NCBI RefSeq assembly: GCF_900095695.1
Contig: NZ_FMIQ01000057.1
Location: 124,001 to 188,000, forward strand
DNA: 64,000 nucleotides
Direction of reading: 5' to 3'
Origin: Hafnia alvei
Lineage (GTDB): Bacteria; Pseudomonadota; Gammaproteobacteria; Enterobacterales; Enterobacteriaceae
How positions within the stretch are numbered: the first letter of the stretch is position 1; each line of letters opens with the position of its first letter. A program made the translations under genes and the position numbers. This document shows positions 1-10,361 of the stretch, in pieces. The notes under the pieces are model-generated. The model worked only from the letters and a program-made list of their open reading frames with translations. It was not told the DNA's origin and made no database searches.

Positions 1-549
1 GCGGTTTGGCTTGGTTGGTCAATGGGTGGCTTGGTCGCTAGTGATATTGCGCTGCGTTACCCAGAACGTGTTGCAGCGCTGGTGACCGTATCGTCATCGC
101 CATGTTTCACCGCTCACGGGGAGTGGCCGGGTATAAAAAGTGAAGTATTAAGTGGTTTTCAGCGCCAACTGAGTGAAGATTTCAAACGTACCGTAGAACG
201 TTTTTTAGCCCTACAAACCTTAGGTACTGAGAGTGCTCGGCAGGATGCTCGAATTTTAAAAGACGTAGTACTGACTCAGCCGATGCCTTCTGTGGAGGTG
301 TTAAACGGTGGACTAGATATTCTGCGCTCCGTGGATTTACGCGAGCAAATTGCTGGCTTGAAAATGCCGTTGCTGCGTATTTATGGCTATTTGGATGGAT
401 TGGTACCGCGTAAGGTTGCTGAATTGCTTGATGAATCTTGCCCTAATAGTGAATCTGTTGTTATTCAGAAATCGGCGCATGCGCCGTTTGTGTCACATCC
501 GGGGGAGTTTTGTGGGGTAGTGGAAGAGTTTATTAAGGTAATTATTTAG
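1..549 (+). CDS. bioH: Pimeloyl-ACP methyl ester carboxylesterase BioH (5' end missing)
   Basis: BioH is an alpha/beta hydrolase that cleaves the methyl ester of pimeloyl-ACP, ending the BioC-BioH route to the biotin precursor pimelate. The reading frame is open from base 1, so the start and roughly the first 75 residues lie outside the window. The nucleophile elbow GWSMGG is encoded at about 16-33. The acid residue lies in [11 protein letters not shown], and the catalytic histidine in [10 protein letters not shown] near the C-terminus. The remainder aligns by eye along its length with E. coli BioH. It is convergent with feoC across a repeat-rich gap; in E. coli yhgA separates bioH from feoC. 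Identity is clear despite truncation by the window edge. Confidence 0.95.
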   Translation, partial: AVWLGWSMGGLVASDIALRYPERVAALVTVSSSPCFTAHGEWPGIKSEVLSGFQRQLSEDFKRTVERFLALQTLGTESARQDARILKDVVLTQPMPSVEVLNGGLDILRSVDLREQIAGLKMPLLRIYGYLDGLVPRKVAELLDESCPNSESVVIQKSAHAPFVSHPGEFCGVVEEFIKVII

Positions 550-819
550 GTTTCGGTGAAAATCTCGGGTGCCTTTATTAGAGTGGTGAAGGTTTTCATA
601 TTAGAACGGTGAAGGTTTTCGTCCGCCCATTAGCAAATACGGCTCTATGAAACCGCTGGCGTAGGCGTCCGACGAGAGGTTGCCAGCGCGCAACCTCTCG
701 ACTCTCGCGCTTTTTACCGAGCCGTTTGTCCGACCGGTCTCGGAGCGTACATCCTGTACGCCCTCAACCTGCCACCAGCATCCCTGCTGGCGGCTCTAAA
801 ATGCGTTCTTTCAACATGA

Positions 820-847
820 AAAAGACAAAAGACAAAAGACAAAAGAC
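820..847 (+). repeat. Four tandem copies of AAAAGAC
   Basis: The heptamer AAAAGAC occurs four times head to tail (820-826, 827-833, 834-840, 841-847). It is followed by a T-rich, AT-rich stretch to about 918, in the core of the composite repeat. Tandem heptamers of this kind can change copy number by slippage; no gene depends on this one. Confidence 0.85.
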
Positions 848-1087
848 ATTTTTGCCTTCTTATCTTTTTATTTTATTTCTCTATTTTTCTTTTAATTGTT
901 TAAGTTTTGGTAGATAGAGCAGTAGAAACAGGATGTTTCTACGAGGGGAGGAGGCGCCAGGGATGGCGCATGCCGACCCGGCGCGGAGATGGCGTCACGG
1001 ATAAAAAGCGCGAGGATTGAAGGGGCGCGCGCTGGCGCCCCTCATCGGACGCCTTCGACTTATTTTGTATATGAATGCCGTTGTTGA

Positions 1088-1201
1088 TAGGCGACCGAAA
1101 CCTTACATCGTGATCACATAAAGAATAGGCGACCGAAACCTTACATCGTGATCACATAAAGAATAGGCAAACGAAACCTTACACCACGAACTCATAGACA
1201 T
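1088..1201 (+). repeat. Three tandem 38-bp repeats at the right end of the intergenic element
   Basis: Copies lie at 1088-1125, 1126-1163 and 1164-1201. The first two are identical over 38 bases, starting TAGGCGACCGAAACC and including TGATCACA. The third keeps the TAGGC and CGAAACCTTACA parts but has diverged elsewhere. The array ends at the stop codon of feoC. The CGAAACCTTACA core is the same end motif found, inverted, at the left end of this element and in the nirD-nirC gap. Confidence 0.9.
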
Positions 1202-1450
1202 TCAGTGAACATTTTTCACCTTATACACCACCGTCTCACAGTTCTTACTGGTTTCAGGGCAGCCTTTGCAGCTGCCGCTGACACAGCCGTTGTCGATATC
1301 CTCGACCTTTTCCACACAGCCCATTTGCTCTAAGCGTTGTAGCATCGCCAGCACCATGGCGGGCGAACCGTTGACTTCGCGGCAGAGCTGGTTGAGTTCG
1401 ATACGGCCATGTAAGGCCACCGTATCGCGTACTTTTAACAGGCTTGCCAT
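1202..1450 (-). CDS. feoC: Ferrous iron transport regulator/partner FeoC
   Basis: FeoC is the small third member of the feoABC operon, a winged-helix protein proposed to bind FeoB and to sense iron or oxygen through a cysteine cluster. The 82-residue product begins MASLLKVRD, has a helix-turn-helix-like first half (about residues 15-45), and carries the cysteine motif CVSGSCKGCPETSKNC at about 56-71, fitting an Fe-S ligand loop. AAGGACG lies just upstream of the ATG as a ribosome binding site. It follows feoB by 36 bp on the same strand, so it is the last gene of the operon. Its 3' end abuts the 38-bp repeat array, so no ordinary terminator lies directly behind it. Confidence 0.93.
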   Translation of the reverse strand: MASLLKVRDTVALHGRIELNQLCREVNGSPAMVLAMLQRLEQMGCVEKVEDIDNGCVSGSCKGCPETSKNCETVVYKVKNVH

Positions 1451-1486
1451 ATGTCGTCCTTTTCGCTCAATGATGCGTGGCTGCCA

Positions 1487-3805
1487 CTAGTGGCAGCTGC
1501 CTTTGCCGGTGTCGCAGCAGCATTTACTGGCGGGATCATTGACTAGGCGTACGGTCACACGGTCGCGTGAGCGGCGTAGTGCAACTAACACCAGCGCATT
1601 GAATATCACCACCGCAGCAATTGTGATTGAGCTGTACTGTGGATGAGAGGCGAAATTAGCCACCTGATAGAACACGGCTGCCAGCGAGTAGGCGACGTTG
1701 AGACCCCACAGAATGGAGAAGGTCATCCAGCCACGGCTGCTTTCACGCGCAATTGCACCCATTACTGATACGCAAGGCACATACAGCAACACGAAGATCA
1801 GATAAGCATAGGCGGCGCTGGCGCTGCCGAATTTGCTGCCCATCACACCCATGGAGCCAGATCCCATTTCGCCGTCGCCTTTGCTGGCTTCAATTGGGTT
1901 AGCAAACACGCTCAGGCTGAAGGTGTCTTTCAGGCTCTGCCAAGTTTCACCAACGGCACCTTCAAGCCCACCAATCAAGCTGTATGCAGCAGGGTCAAAC
2001 TCTTCTTCATGGATTTGCTCAGCGGTATACAGGGTATTCAACGTCCCCACGACCACTTCTTTCGCCATCGCACCGGTCACTAAACCGACGGTGGCCTGCC
2101 AGTTGTCGCTATGCACGCCAATTGGTTTCAGCAACGGCGTTATCACTTTACTCACTGACGCTAGCGCCGAGTCGTTGATGCTATCAACGGCTTTACCGCT
2201 AAAGGAGAAGCTGTTGAGTGCGCCAATGAAGATACTGACGATGATGATGACTTTACCAGCGCGCATCACGAAGCCTTTCAGGCGTTGCCAAGTTTGCAAT
2301 AGCAGGCTTTTCAGGTGTGGTACGTGATAAACCGGCAGTTCCATCACGAACGGAGAGGCTTCGCCACGCATGATTGTGTGTTTGAGCATCAGCCCGGTCA
2401 GGATCGCCATCACAATGCCGAGCATGTATAGCGAGAAGACGACCAGTGCGCCACCCTGACCAAAGAATGCGGCAGAGAAGACGGCAAAGATGGCCAAGCG
2501 TGCGCCGCAGGACATGAACGGCGCCATCAATACGGTGATTAAACGTTCACGAGGTGCGTCCAAAGTACGTGCACCCATAACGGAAGGCACGTTGCAGCCA
2601 AAGCCAACGATTAAAGGAACGAATGATTTACCCGGCAAACCTAATGCCTGCATCATGCGGTCAACCACGAAGGCGGCGCGCGCCATGTAACCGGAATCTT
2701 CAAGGAAGGAGAGGAACAGGTACATCATGCCGATTTGTGGCACTAACGGCAGCACGGTGTTGATACCGCCACCGATCCCTTGAGCAAGGAAAATGGTGAG
2801 CCATTCTGGGAAGTGCAGAGTGTAGCCAACCCATTGCAAACCCTGAATAAAGATGGTTGATGAACCCACATCAAACAGCGGCTGAAGTGCGCCACCGATG
2901 TTGATGGCCAAAACGAACATCACATACATCACCAGTAGAAAAATAGGTATTCCCAACCAGCGGTTAAGAATGATGCGGTCCAGTTTTTCCGTCAAAATAT
3001 TCGGTAGTGCAGTGGCCGTGTTGCTCACAGAGTCACAGATGTCGGTGATGCTTTTATAGCGTGAGTCAGCAATGATAAGCGCTGGATCTTCATTGAGGGT
3101 GCGTTTGAGCGTTTCCTGAACTTCAGGCAGGATTTTCAACGCATTGCTGGCGCGAGTGGAGCTATAGATATCCCCTTCGAGCAGCTGCAGCGCTAACCAG
3201 CGGCGTTGCTGAACGGCAAGCGTATCCGGCATGGCCTGAGACAGGCGATCGACCTGACCCAACAGCAGCGGTGGGTATTCAACCAATGCTTCAACGGCGC
3301 AGGTTGGAGGTAAATCAATGGCTTTTTTCAGCTCAGCAATACCGTTGGCACGCGTCGATACTAAAGGAATGACAGGGCAACCAAGGCGCTTGGACAGCGC
3401 ATCGATATCAATATCAATTTTCTGGCTGCGAGCAATATCCAGCATGTTCAGTGCGATGATGCACGGAATGCCCAGCTCAAGCAGCTGCAGTGTCAGATAG
3501 AGGTTGCGCTCTAGATTGGATGCATCAACCACGTTGATAATTAAATCAGCGTCGCCGCTCAGGATATAGTGGCAAGCGATTTGCTCGTCCAACGACGTTT
3601 GCTCAGAAATCGTGGTCAGGGAGTAGGTGCCGGGTAGGTCTACAAGTTTGACCTGATTTTCCTGAGTAGAAAAATGACCTTCCTTACGCTCCACGGTGAC
3701 GCCAGCCCAGTTGCCTACGCGCTGCCGAGCGCCTGTAAGCTGGTTGAATAACGTGGTTTTTCCCGAGTTGGGGTTACCGATTAACCCGATGGTGAGCTGT
3801 TTCAT
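1487..3805 (-). CDS. feoB: Ferrous iron permease FeoB
   Basis: FeoB is the inner-membrane Fe(II) transporter with an N-terminal cytosolic G-protein domain. The 772-residue protein starts MKQLTIGLIGNPNSGKTT, with the P-loop at about residues 10-18. DLPGTYSL (G3) follows near 56-63 and LNMLD (G4) near 118-122. A GDI-like spacer precedes the membrane region, which starts near residue 275 and holds two Gate-type blocks with GFGCNVPSVMG and YVPCVSVMGAIARES. The tail is cysteine-rich (CCCDTGKGSCH), as in many enterobacterial FeoB proteins. Length matches the E. coli protein (773). It lies between feoA (114 bp upstream) and feoC (36 bp downstream) in one operon. Confidence 0.98.
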   Translation of the reverse strand: MKQLTIGLIGNPNSGKTTLFNQLTGARQRVGNWAGVTVERKEGHFSTQENQVKLVDLPGTYSLTTISEQTSLDEQIACHYILSGDADLIINVVDASNLERNLYLTLQLLELGIPCIIALNMLDIARSQKIDIDIDALSKRLGCPVIPLVSTRANGIAELKKAIDLPPTCAVEALVEYPPLLLGQVDRLSQAMPDTLAVQQRRWLALQLLEGDIYSSTRASNALKILPEVQETLKRTLNEDPALIIADSRYKSITDICDSVSNTATALPNILTEKLDRIILNRWLGIPIFLLVMYVMFVLAINIGGALQPLFDVGSSTIFIQGLQWVGYTLHFPEWLTIFLAQGIGGGINTVLPLVPQIGMMYLFLSFLEDSGYMARAAFVVDRMMQALGLPGKSFVPLIVGFGCNVPSVMGARTLDAPRERLITVLMAPFMSCGARLAIFAVFSAAFFGQGGALVVFSLYMLGIVMAILTGLMLKHTIMRGEASPFVMELPVYHVPHLKSLLLQTWQRLKGFVMRAGKVIIIVSIFIGALNSFSFSGKAVDSINDSALASVSKVITPLLKPIGVHSDNWQATVGLVTGAMAKEVVVGTLNTLYTAEQIHEEEFDPAAYSLIGGLEGAVGETWQSLKDTFSLSVFANPIEASKGDGEMGSGSMGVMGSKFGSASAAYAYLIFVLLYVPCVSVMGAIARESSRGWMTFSILWGLNVAYSLAAVFYQVANFASHPQYSSITIAAVVIFNALVLVALRRSRDRVTVRLVNDPASKCCCDTGKGSCH

Positions 3806-3919
3806 AATCCAACATTGTATAAGAAGAGTTTGCAGTCGACGACAGGGCCGCAGGCCGTATTGTCGCCATCCCTAAAAATGGCTGCTGGTAAAAGGTCAGC
3901 AGCAAAGCGAGCCGTTTGT

Positions 3920-4204
3920 TTATGCGCCGTTGGCGGTGATCTGTGAGATTACGACGTTAGCCTGACTGGCGTCTGCCTGAGCGATTGGCTCAATCATCAA
4001 TAGCTCCAGATCTTTCTTGCGCAGCACAAGGCTCACGCGACGAGACTTCACCTCAATGGGATCGCCTAACGGTGCAATACGTACCACGCTAAATGGAGAA
4101 CCAGGCAAAAAACCCAGAGAAAGTAATTTCTGACGATAGGCAGGGCTAATTAAAGGCGAGAAGCCAATGATTTTATATTGGTGGCCCGGAAGAAGCTGAT
4201 GCAT
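3920..4204 (-). CDS. feoA: Ferrous iron transport protein FeoA
   Basis: FeoA is a small SH3-fold cytosolic protein needed for FeoB-dependent Fe(II) uptake. The open frame extends upstream to 4447, but the start at 4204 ([15 protein letters not shown]) is chosen because AGAAGG precedes it at good spacing. The protein then aligns from its first residues with E. coli FeoA through [19 protein letters not shown] and [12 protein letters not shown]. At 94 residues it is longer than the 75 of E. coli; the extra part is a C-terminal tail ending QITANGA. It is the first gene of feoABC. Fur-like dyads lie about 150 and 300 bp upstream, so iron repression is likely. Confidence 0.95.
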   Translation of the reverse strand: MHQLLPGHQYKIIGFSPLISPAYRQKLLSLGFLPGSPFSVVRIAPLGDPIEVKSRRVSLVLRKKDLELLMIEPIAQADASQANVVISQITANGA

Positions 4205-4356
4205 AAAAAACCTTCTTACATTCGGTAATTTGCTACGAGGAAACACTCGGGTCTGAAGCTTATAGGTCAGACAGGAGAACCGGATTATCTTTATCCTTGG
4301 CGATAGCGCCGTGCATTCTAGATAGGTGATGCAAATTGGCAACGGAGAATGCGTAA

Positions 4357-4381
4357 AATAATAATATTGAGAATTATTATT
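4357..4381 (-). promoter_or_regulatory. Candidate Fur box upstream of feoA
   Basis: AATAATAAT and ATTATTATT form a perfect 9-bp inverted repeat around a 7-base spacer (attgaga). The central part gives the TTGAGAATTATTAT pattern common in Fur sites. It lies about 150 bp upstream of the feoA start, where a promoter would be expected. The assignment is by eye. Confidence 0.6.
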
Positions 4382-4498
4382 GTAATCACAGAACAAAAAC
4401 CGCCGAGGCCATACTGAAGTGTGTTTCCAGTTCTCTCGGCGTTTCAACTATGATTCGGTCCTTATTATGCCGTTTTAGCACTATTTTTCAGCTATCGC

Positions 4499-4512
4499 AA
4501 ATGAGAATCATT
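4499..4512 (-). promoter_or_regulatory. Second candidate Fur box upstream of feoA
   Basis: AAATGAGAATCATT contains the dyad AATGA-gaa-TCATT and matches the core of the classic Fur consensus (TGATAATCATTATC-like). It lies about 300 bp upstream of feoA and 120 bp upstream of the first box. No scoring matrix was run. Confidence 0.55.
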
Positions 4513-4629
4513 GGTTAAAACGGTTAAGGATTTGTTCTTATTTTCATGATTTATGCGTTTTAAATAAGACGGTATCCAGACCATATATTCAATATATTTG
4601 ATGGAATCAATAGCAAATGTAGGGGTAAG

Positions 4630-4661
4630 CGGCGGTTTGATAATTAACAACGGCGGTTTGA
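4630..4661. repeat. Direct repeat CGGCGGTTTGA, 21-bp period
   Basis: CGGCGGTTTGA occurs at 4630-4640 and again at 4651-4661, exactly 21 bp apart, which places both copies on the same face of the helix. It lies in the long non-coding space (4205-4898) between feoA and tex. The rest of this space holds the two Fur-like boxes, a CRP-like site and a hairpin. Confidence 0.6.
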
Positions 4662-4832
4662 CTGCGTAGCGGAAATATTTGTGCGTTAATAAAACTGAGT
4701 TTCGAAATATTAAAGGTGTTAAAAATTACGCTGTAAAAATAAATCCATTAACTATTTATTTTCAATGCATACACATATGCATTTGGGCTTTGCGTGTGTA
4801 ATTGCAATGAATACTCATTTAGATTTGTAAAT

Positions 4833-4848
4833 TGTGATGTATCTCACT
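4833..4848. promoter_or_regulatory. CRP-like site downstream of tex
   Basis: TGTGA-TGTATC-TCACT is one base from the CRP consensus halves TGTGA-N6-TCACA. It lies only about 50 bp past the tex stop codon and more than 600 bp upstream of feoA. It would therefore have to act on a distal feo promoter or be a chance match. Confidence 0.4.
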
Positions 4849-4873
4849 TTCCCTCGCGATATTGCGAGGGAAA
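4848..4873 (-). terminator. Hairpin after tex
   Basis: TTTCCCTCGC and GCGAGGGAAA form a perfect 10-bp stem with a 6-base loop, 25 bp after the tex stop. The flanking A and T runs are part of the stem and there is no longer U tract on the tex transcript, so termination may be weak. Confidence 0.55.
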
Positions 4874-4898
4874 GGAGATTGGCTTATCGCGCGCGCGA

Positions 4899-7235
4899 TT
4901 AGCGTTTTATTTTGCCAAAGGCCGCGGCGAGTGCGTCGCCCATTGCGCTGTTATTACCGTTGTCTGGTTTTTTGTCATTTCTCGCTTGGCGAGCATTATT
5001 GTTCGCCGGACGTTGGCGATCGGGAGTTCGTTCTGTGCTGCTACGACGAGAACCACTTTCGCCCGGTTGCTCGTCCAAACGCATCGTCAACGCGATACGT
5101 TTGCGCTGCAGATCGACTTCCATCACTTTGACCTTAACAATGTCGCCAGCTTTCACGACTTTATGCGGGTCATCGACAAACTTATCCGCCAGTGAAGAAA
5201 TATGCACCAAGCCATCTTGGTGAACGCCGATATCAACGAAGGCACCAAAGTTGGTGACGTTAGTGACAGAGCCTTCCAGAATCATCCCCAGTTGCAGGTC
5301 GTTCATGGTTTCAACGCCGTCGGCAAAGGTCGCAGTTTTGAACTCAGGGCGTGGGTCGCGTCCGGGTTTTTCCAGCTCCTTGATGATATCGGTGACCGTT
5401 GGCACACCAAAACGCTCATCGGTAAATTCGCTGGTTTTCAGGCCGCGCAGCTCCGTTGGATTGCCCATCAATTCCTGTAGGCTTTGGCGTGTGGCTGCCA
5501 AAATACGCTCAACGATAGGATAGGCTTCTGGGTGAACGGTTGATGCATCCAGCGGATTATCGCCGTGGTTAATACGCAGGAAGCCAGCGCACTGCTCGAA
5601 CGCTTTAGGGCCTAAGCGGCTGACTTTTAACAGCTGCTCACGATTGCTGAATCGGCCATTTTCGTCACGCCATCCGACGATATTTTGCGCCATCAAACGT
5701 GTGAGCCCTGCAACGCGAGCCAGTAGCGGAACCGAGGCGGTGTTGAGATCGACACCAACGGCGTTCACGCAGTCTTCGACGACGGCATCAAGTTTTCGTG
5801 CCAGTTGAGTTTGGCTCACGTCGTGCTGATACTGGCCGACCCCGATTGATTTTGGATCGATCTTCACCAGTTCAGCCAGTGGATCTTGCAGACGGCGTGC
5901 GATAGATACCGCTCCGCGAATCGACACATCCAAATCGGGGAATTCTAGTGCTGCGAGCTCTGACGCTGAATAAACGGAAGCGCCGGCTTCGCTGACGATA
6001 ACTTTTTGGCCTTTAACTTCGGGGAACTGGCGCTGAACATCTAAATAAAAGCGCTCAGTTTCACGAGATGCGGTGCCATTACCAATGGCCACCAGTTCCA
6101 CGTTGTGTTTGATACACAGCGCTGCTACTGAGGCGGCGGCCTTTGCGGCCTGCCCGGTGTGTGGATAAATGGTATCGGTTGCGACGAGTTTCCCCGTGCC
6201 GTCAACCACGGCGACTTTAACGCCGGTACGTAGACCAGGATCGAGGCCCATGGTTGCTCGCATACCTGCCGGCGCAGCCATAAGTAAATCGTGCATGTTA
6301 CGTGCGAAAACGTTAATCGCTTCATCTTCAGCACGTTCACGCAAGGTGCCCATTAGCTCGGTTTCAAGGTGCAGCAACACTTTGATACGCCAAGTCCAGT
6401 TCACAACCGCTTTGCGCCAGGCATCAGCCGGTGCATCGTTTAGACGTAAACCTAAATGGTCGATAATGATTTGTTCGCAATAGCTTTCACGCGGGGCTTG
6501 CTCAAACTGAGGATCGGCGTTTAGGGAGAGTTGTAAAACACCTTCATTACGGCCGCGGAACATCGCCAGTGCGCGGTGGGAAGGCACATTAGCAATCGGC
6601 TCGTGATGGTCGAAGTAGTCACGGAATTTCGCACCTTCGTCCTCTTTGCCTTCGACCACTTTGGCAACCAGATGAGCATTTTTCCAGAGATAGTTACGCA
6701 CTTTAGCCAGCAGCGCGGCATCCTCAGAGAAACGCTCCATCAGAATATAGCGAGCGCCATCGAGCACGGCTTTGGTGTCGGCAACGCCTTTATCGGCATC
6801 AACATAGCTGGCGGCCAGCGTTTCAGGATCTTGCTGTGGGTCTTGCCACAGCGAATCGGCCAGCGGCTCAAGGCCTGCTTCAATCGCGATTTGCCCACGG
6901 GTGCGGCGCTTAGGCTTGTAGGGAAGATATAAATCTTCCAGCTCGGTTTTGCTCATAGTGCCGTTAATGGCACTGGCAAGCTGTTCGGTCAGTTTGCCCT
7001 GATCGTCGATAGATTTCAGAATGGTAGCTCGACGTTCTTCCAGCTCGCGCAGATACCCCAAACGGGTTTCTAACTGGCGTAGCTGGGTATCATCTAAACC
7101 GCCGGTGACTTCTTTACGATAGCGAGCAATAAAGGGAACGGTATTCCCTTCGTCCAAGAGGCGAATGGCTGAATCAACCTGCTCTGGTCGCGCTTGCAGT
7201 TCACTCGCAATAATGCGGCTCAATGAATCATTCAT
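4899..7235 (-). CDS. tex: Transcription accessory protein Tex (YhgF)
   Basis: Tex is a conserved multidomain nucleic-acid-binding protein of the Tex/Spt6 family, linked to transcription and RNA handling. The 778-residue product begins [19 protein letters not shown]. It has the N-terminal helical region, a YqgF/RNase H-like domain in the middle ([18 protein letters not shown], near 330), helix-hairpin-helix repeats (around 500-560) and a C-terminal S1 RNA-binding domain. That S1 domain ([25 protein letters not shown], split here only for description) lies near 655-720. The tail is rich in Arg, Asn and Lys, as in E. coli YhgF. It sits between greB and feoA as in E. coli. Confidence 0.97.
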   Translation of the reverse strand: MNDSLSRIIASELQARPEQVDSAIRLLDEGNTVPFIARYRKEVTGGLDDTQLRQLETRLGYLRELEERRATILKSIDDQGKLTEQLASAINGTMSKTELEDLYLPYKPKRRTRGQIAIEAGLEPLADSLWQDPQQDPETLAASYVDADKGVADTKAVLDGARYILMERFSEDAALLAKVRNYLWKNAHLVAKVVEGKEDEGAKFRDYFDHHEPIANVPSHRALAMFRGRNEGVLQLSLNADPQFEQAPRESYCEQIIIDHLGLRLNDAPADAWRKAVVNWTWRIKVLLHLETELMGTLRERAEDEAINVFARNMHDLLMAAPAGMRATMGLDPGLRTGVKVAVVDGTGKLVATDTIYPHTGQAAKAAASVAALCIKHNVELVAIGNGTASRETERFYLDVQRQFPEVKGQKVIVSEAGASVYSASELAALEFPDLDVSIRGAVSIARRLQDPLAELVKIDPKSIGVGQYQHDVSQTQLARKLDAVVEDCVNAVGVDLNTASVPLLARVAGLTRLMAQNIVGWRDENGRFSNREQLLKVSRLGPKAFEQCAGFLRINHGDNPLDASTVHPEAYPIVERILAATRQSLQELMGNPTELRGLKTSEFTDERFGVPTVTDIIKELEKPGRDPRPEFKTATFADGVETMNDLQLGMILEGSVTNVTNFGAFVDIGVHQDGLVHISSLADKFVDDPHKVVKAGDIVKVKVMEVDLQRKRIALTMRLDEQPGESGSRRSSTERTPDRQRPANNNARQARNDKKPDNGNNSAMGDALAAAFGKIKR

Positions 7236-7339
7236 AGAATCAGTATGTCCGTAAGTTTAAAAATTATGGGCAAGTATATACTTTTTGATGCATAAACATG
7301 CCAGCTCAAGGGGCCGCTCAGCGCTCGGATAATACCGAA

Positions 7340-7816
7340 TTATGCTTTCGGATATTCAATCTCATTGATGTACCACACTGCTTCACCTAGTGGCGTGGTT
7401 ACGGTAACCGCATCGCCAACCTCTTTTTTTAGCAACGCGCGCGCCATCGGTGAGTCGATAGAGATATAGTCTTTTTGGCCGAAAATTTCATCGTAGCCCA
7501 CGATGCGAAAACGCTTGATAACGCCTTCATCATTTTCGACCTCTACCCATGCGCCGAAGAACACCTTCCCATCTTGCTGCGGTGAATAATCAACGATACG
7601 CAGCTGTTCAAGGCATTTGGTTAGATAGCGGACTCGACGGTCGATTTCGCGTAGGCGCTTTTTGTTATATTGATAGTCTGCGTTTTCGCTGCGGTCACCG
7701 AGGCTGGCTGCCCATGTCACTTTCTTCGTCACTTCAGGGCGCTCTTCGCGCCACAAATAATCTAGCTCTTGCTTGAGCTTTTCGTAGCCGCCGCGTGTAA
7801 TCAGTTGCGTTTTCAT
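7340..7816 (-). CDS. greB: Transcription elongation factor GreB
   Basis: GreB rescues backtracked RNA polymerase by stimulating cleavage of the transcript 3' end through the secondary channel. The start at 7816 (MKTQLITRGGYEKLKQEL) gives 158 residues, the same as E. coli GreB; the open frame extends eight codons further without family support. The N-terminal coiled coil carries the loop SLGDRSENADYQYNKKR (about 42-58) with the acidic tip residues. The C-terminal FKBP-like domain includes VGYDEIFGQKDYISIDSPMA. It shares a strand with tex downstream and is divergent from ompR. Confidence 0.97.
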   Translation of the reverse strand: MKTQLITRGGYEKLKQELDYLWREERPEVTKKVTWAASLGDRSENADYQYNKKRLREIDRRVRYLTKCLEQLRIVDYSPQQDGKVFFGAWVEVENDEGVIKRFRIVGYDEIFGQKDYISIDSPMARALLKKEVGDAVTVTTPLGEAVWYINEIEYPKA

Positions 7817-8161
7817 TCTTTGCTGCCCTGTAAAACACATGAAAAAGAAGTTGAGGTATTCATTTCTGCCTGCATGATGCGGGGATGGAACGTTATATCA
7901 CGAGCCGTAAGATTACAATTCGCGGGGAGAAGCTTCATCTTGCGATGCTGATTTGATCGCATTTTTGCGATAAAAAGTGTAATAACTGCCCGTAAGCATA
8001 AGATAAATAACCTTTGTAACAATTTAGACTAGAATATAAACCATTATCTGCTGTCTCAATTGCCACAGTTTCTGAACAATAGGGATCCTTAAAAAGATCG
8101 CTTTAATTATTTTGGCTCAGCGTGTCGGGCATACTGCCTTTGGCGCCTTTGGGAGTACACC
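7817..8161. other. Divergent intergenic region greB/ompR
   Basis: This 345-bp gap must hold the promoters for greB (leftward) and ompR-envZ (rightward). The ompR start is preceded by GGGAG at suitable spacing. A TTGTAA...TATAAA pair near 8024-8050 is a weak promoter candidate with short spacing. No clear operator was recognised. Confidence 0.4.
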
Positions 8162-10266
<2,105 letters not shown>

Positions 10267-10320
10267 TGATTCTTCGTCGTTGCCGATATAAATAAGTCGA
10301 GATAAACACGTTGGATAAAC

Positions 10321-10346
10321 AAAAGGAGCCAAATGGCTCCTTTTGT
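10321..10346. terminator. Bidirectional terminator envZ/pckA
   Basis: AAAAGGAGCC and GGCTCCTTTT form a perfect 10-bp stem with loop AAAT, flanked by A and T runs on both sides. It lies between the convergent ends of envZ and pckA and can serve both. Confidence 0.85.
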
Positions 10347-10361
10347 ATTTTTACCGCTAAA

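Larger units (their letters stand above)
550..1201. repeat. Composite hairpin-rich intergenic repeat between bioH and feoC
   Basis: This gap holds no convincing gene. The outer ends carry related inverted motifs: GGTGAAGGTTTTC twice on the left (583-595 and 608-620) and CGAAACCTTACA-type motifs three times on the right (1088-1201). Inside lie, from left: AGGCGTCCGA (663-672); a perfect 10-bp stem with 8-nt loop (673-700); the block CTCTCGCGCTTTTTACCG (702-719); small hairpins at 745-761 and 775-790; an AT-rich core with a 7-bp tandem repeat; and small hairpins at 922-942 and 954-969. Next come a second copy of the CGCGC-TTTTTA block read in reverse (about 1000-1014), another stem-loop with the same 8-nt loop in reverse (1018-1044) and TCGGACGCCT (1045-1054). 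The right half is therefore an inverted relative of the left half. A related element lies in the nirD-nirC gap. Confidence 0.8.

Noticed and set aside
726-917. Open frame of 63 codons in the bioH-feoC gap
   Set aside because: It runs through repeat hairpins and the AAAAGAC array and has low-complexity composition; no ribosome binding site or family similarity.
4205-4447. N-terminal extension of FeoA
   Set aside because: It has no similarity to FeoA, covers a predicted Fur box, and a well-placed ribosome binding site supports the start at 4204.
4595-4607. TTGAT-gga-ATCAA near 4600 as an FNR site for feo
   Set aside because: The spacer is 3 rather than 4 bases, so it does not fit the FNR consensus; position relative to feoA is also distant.
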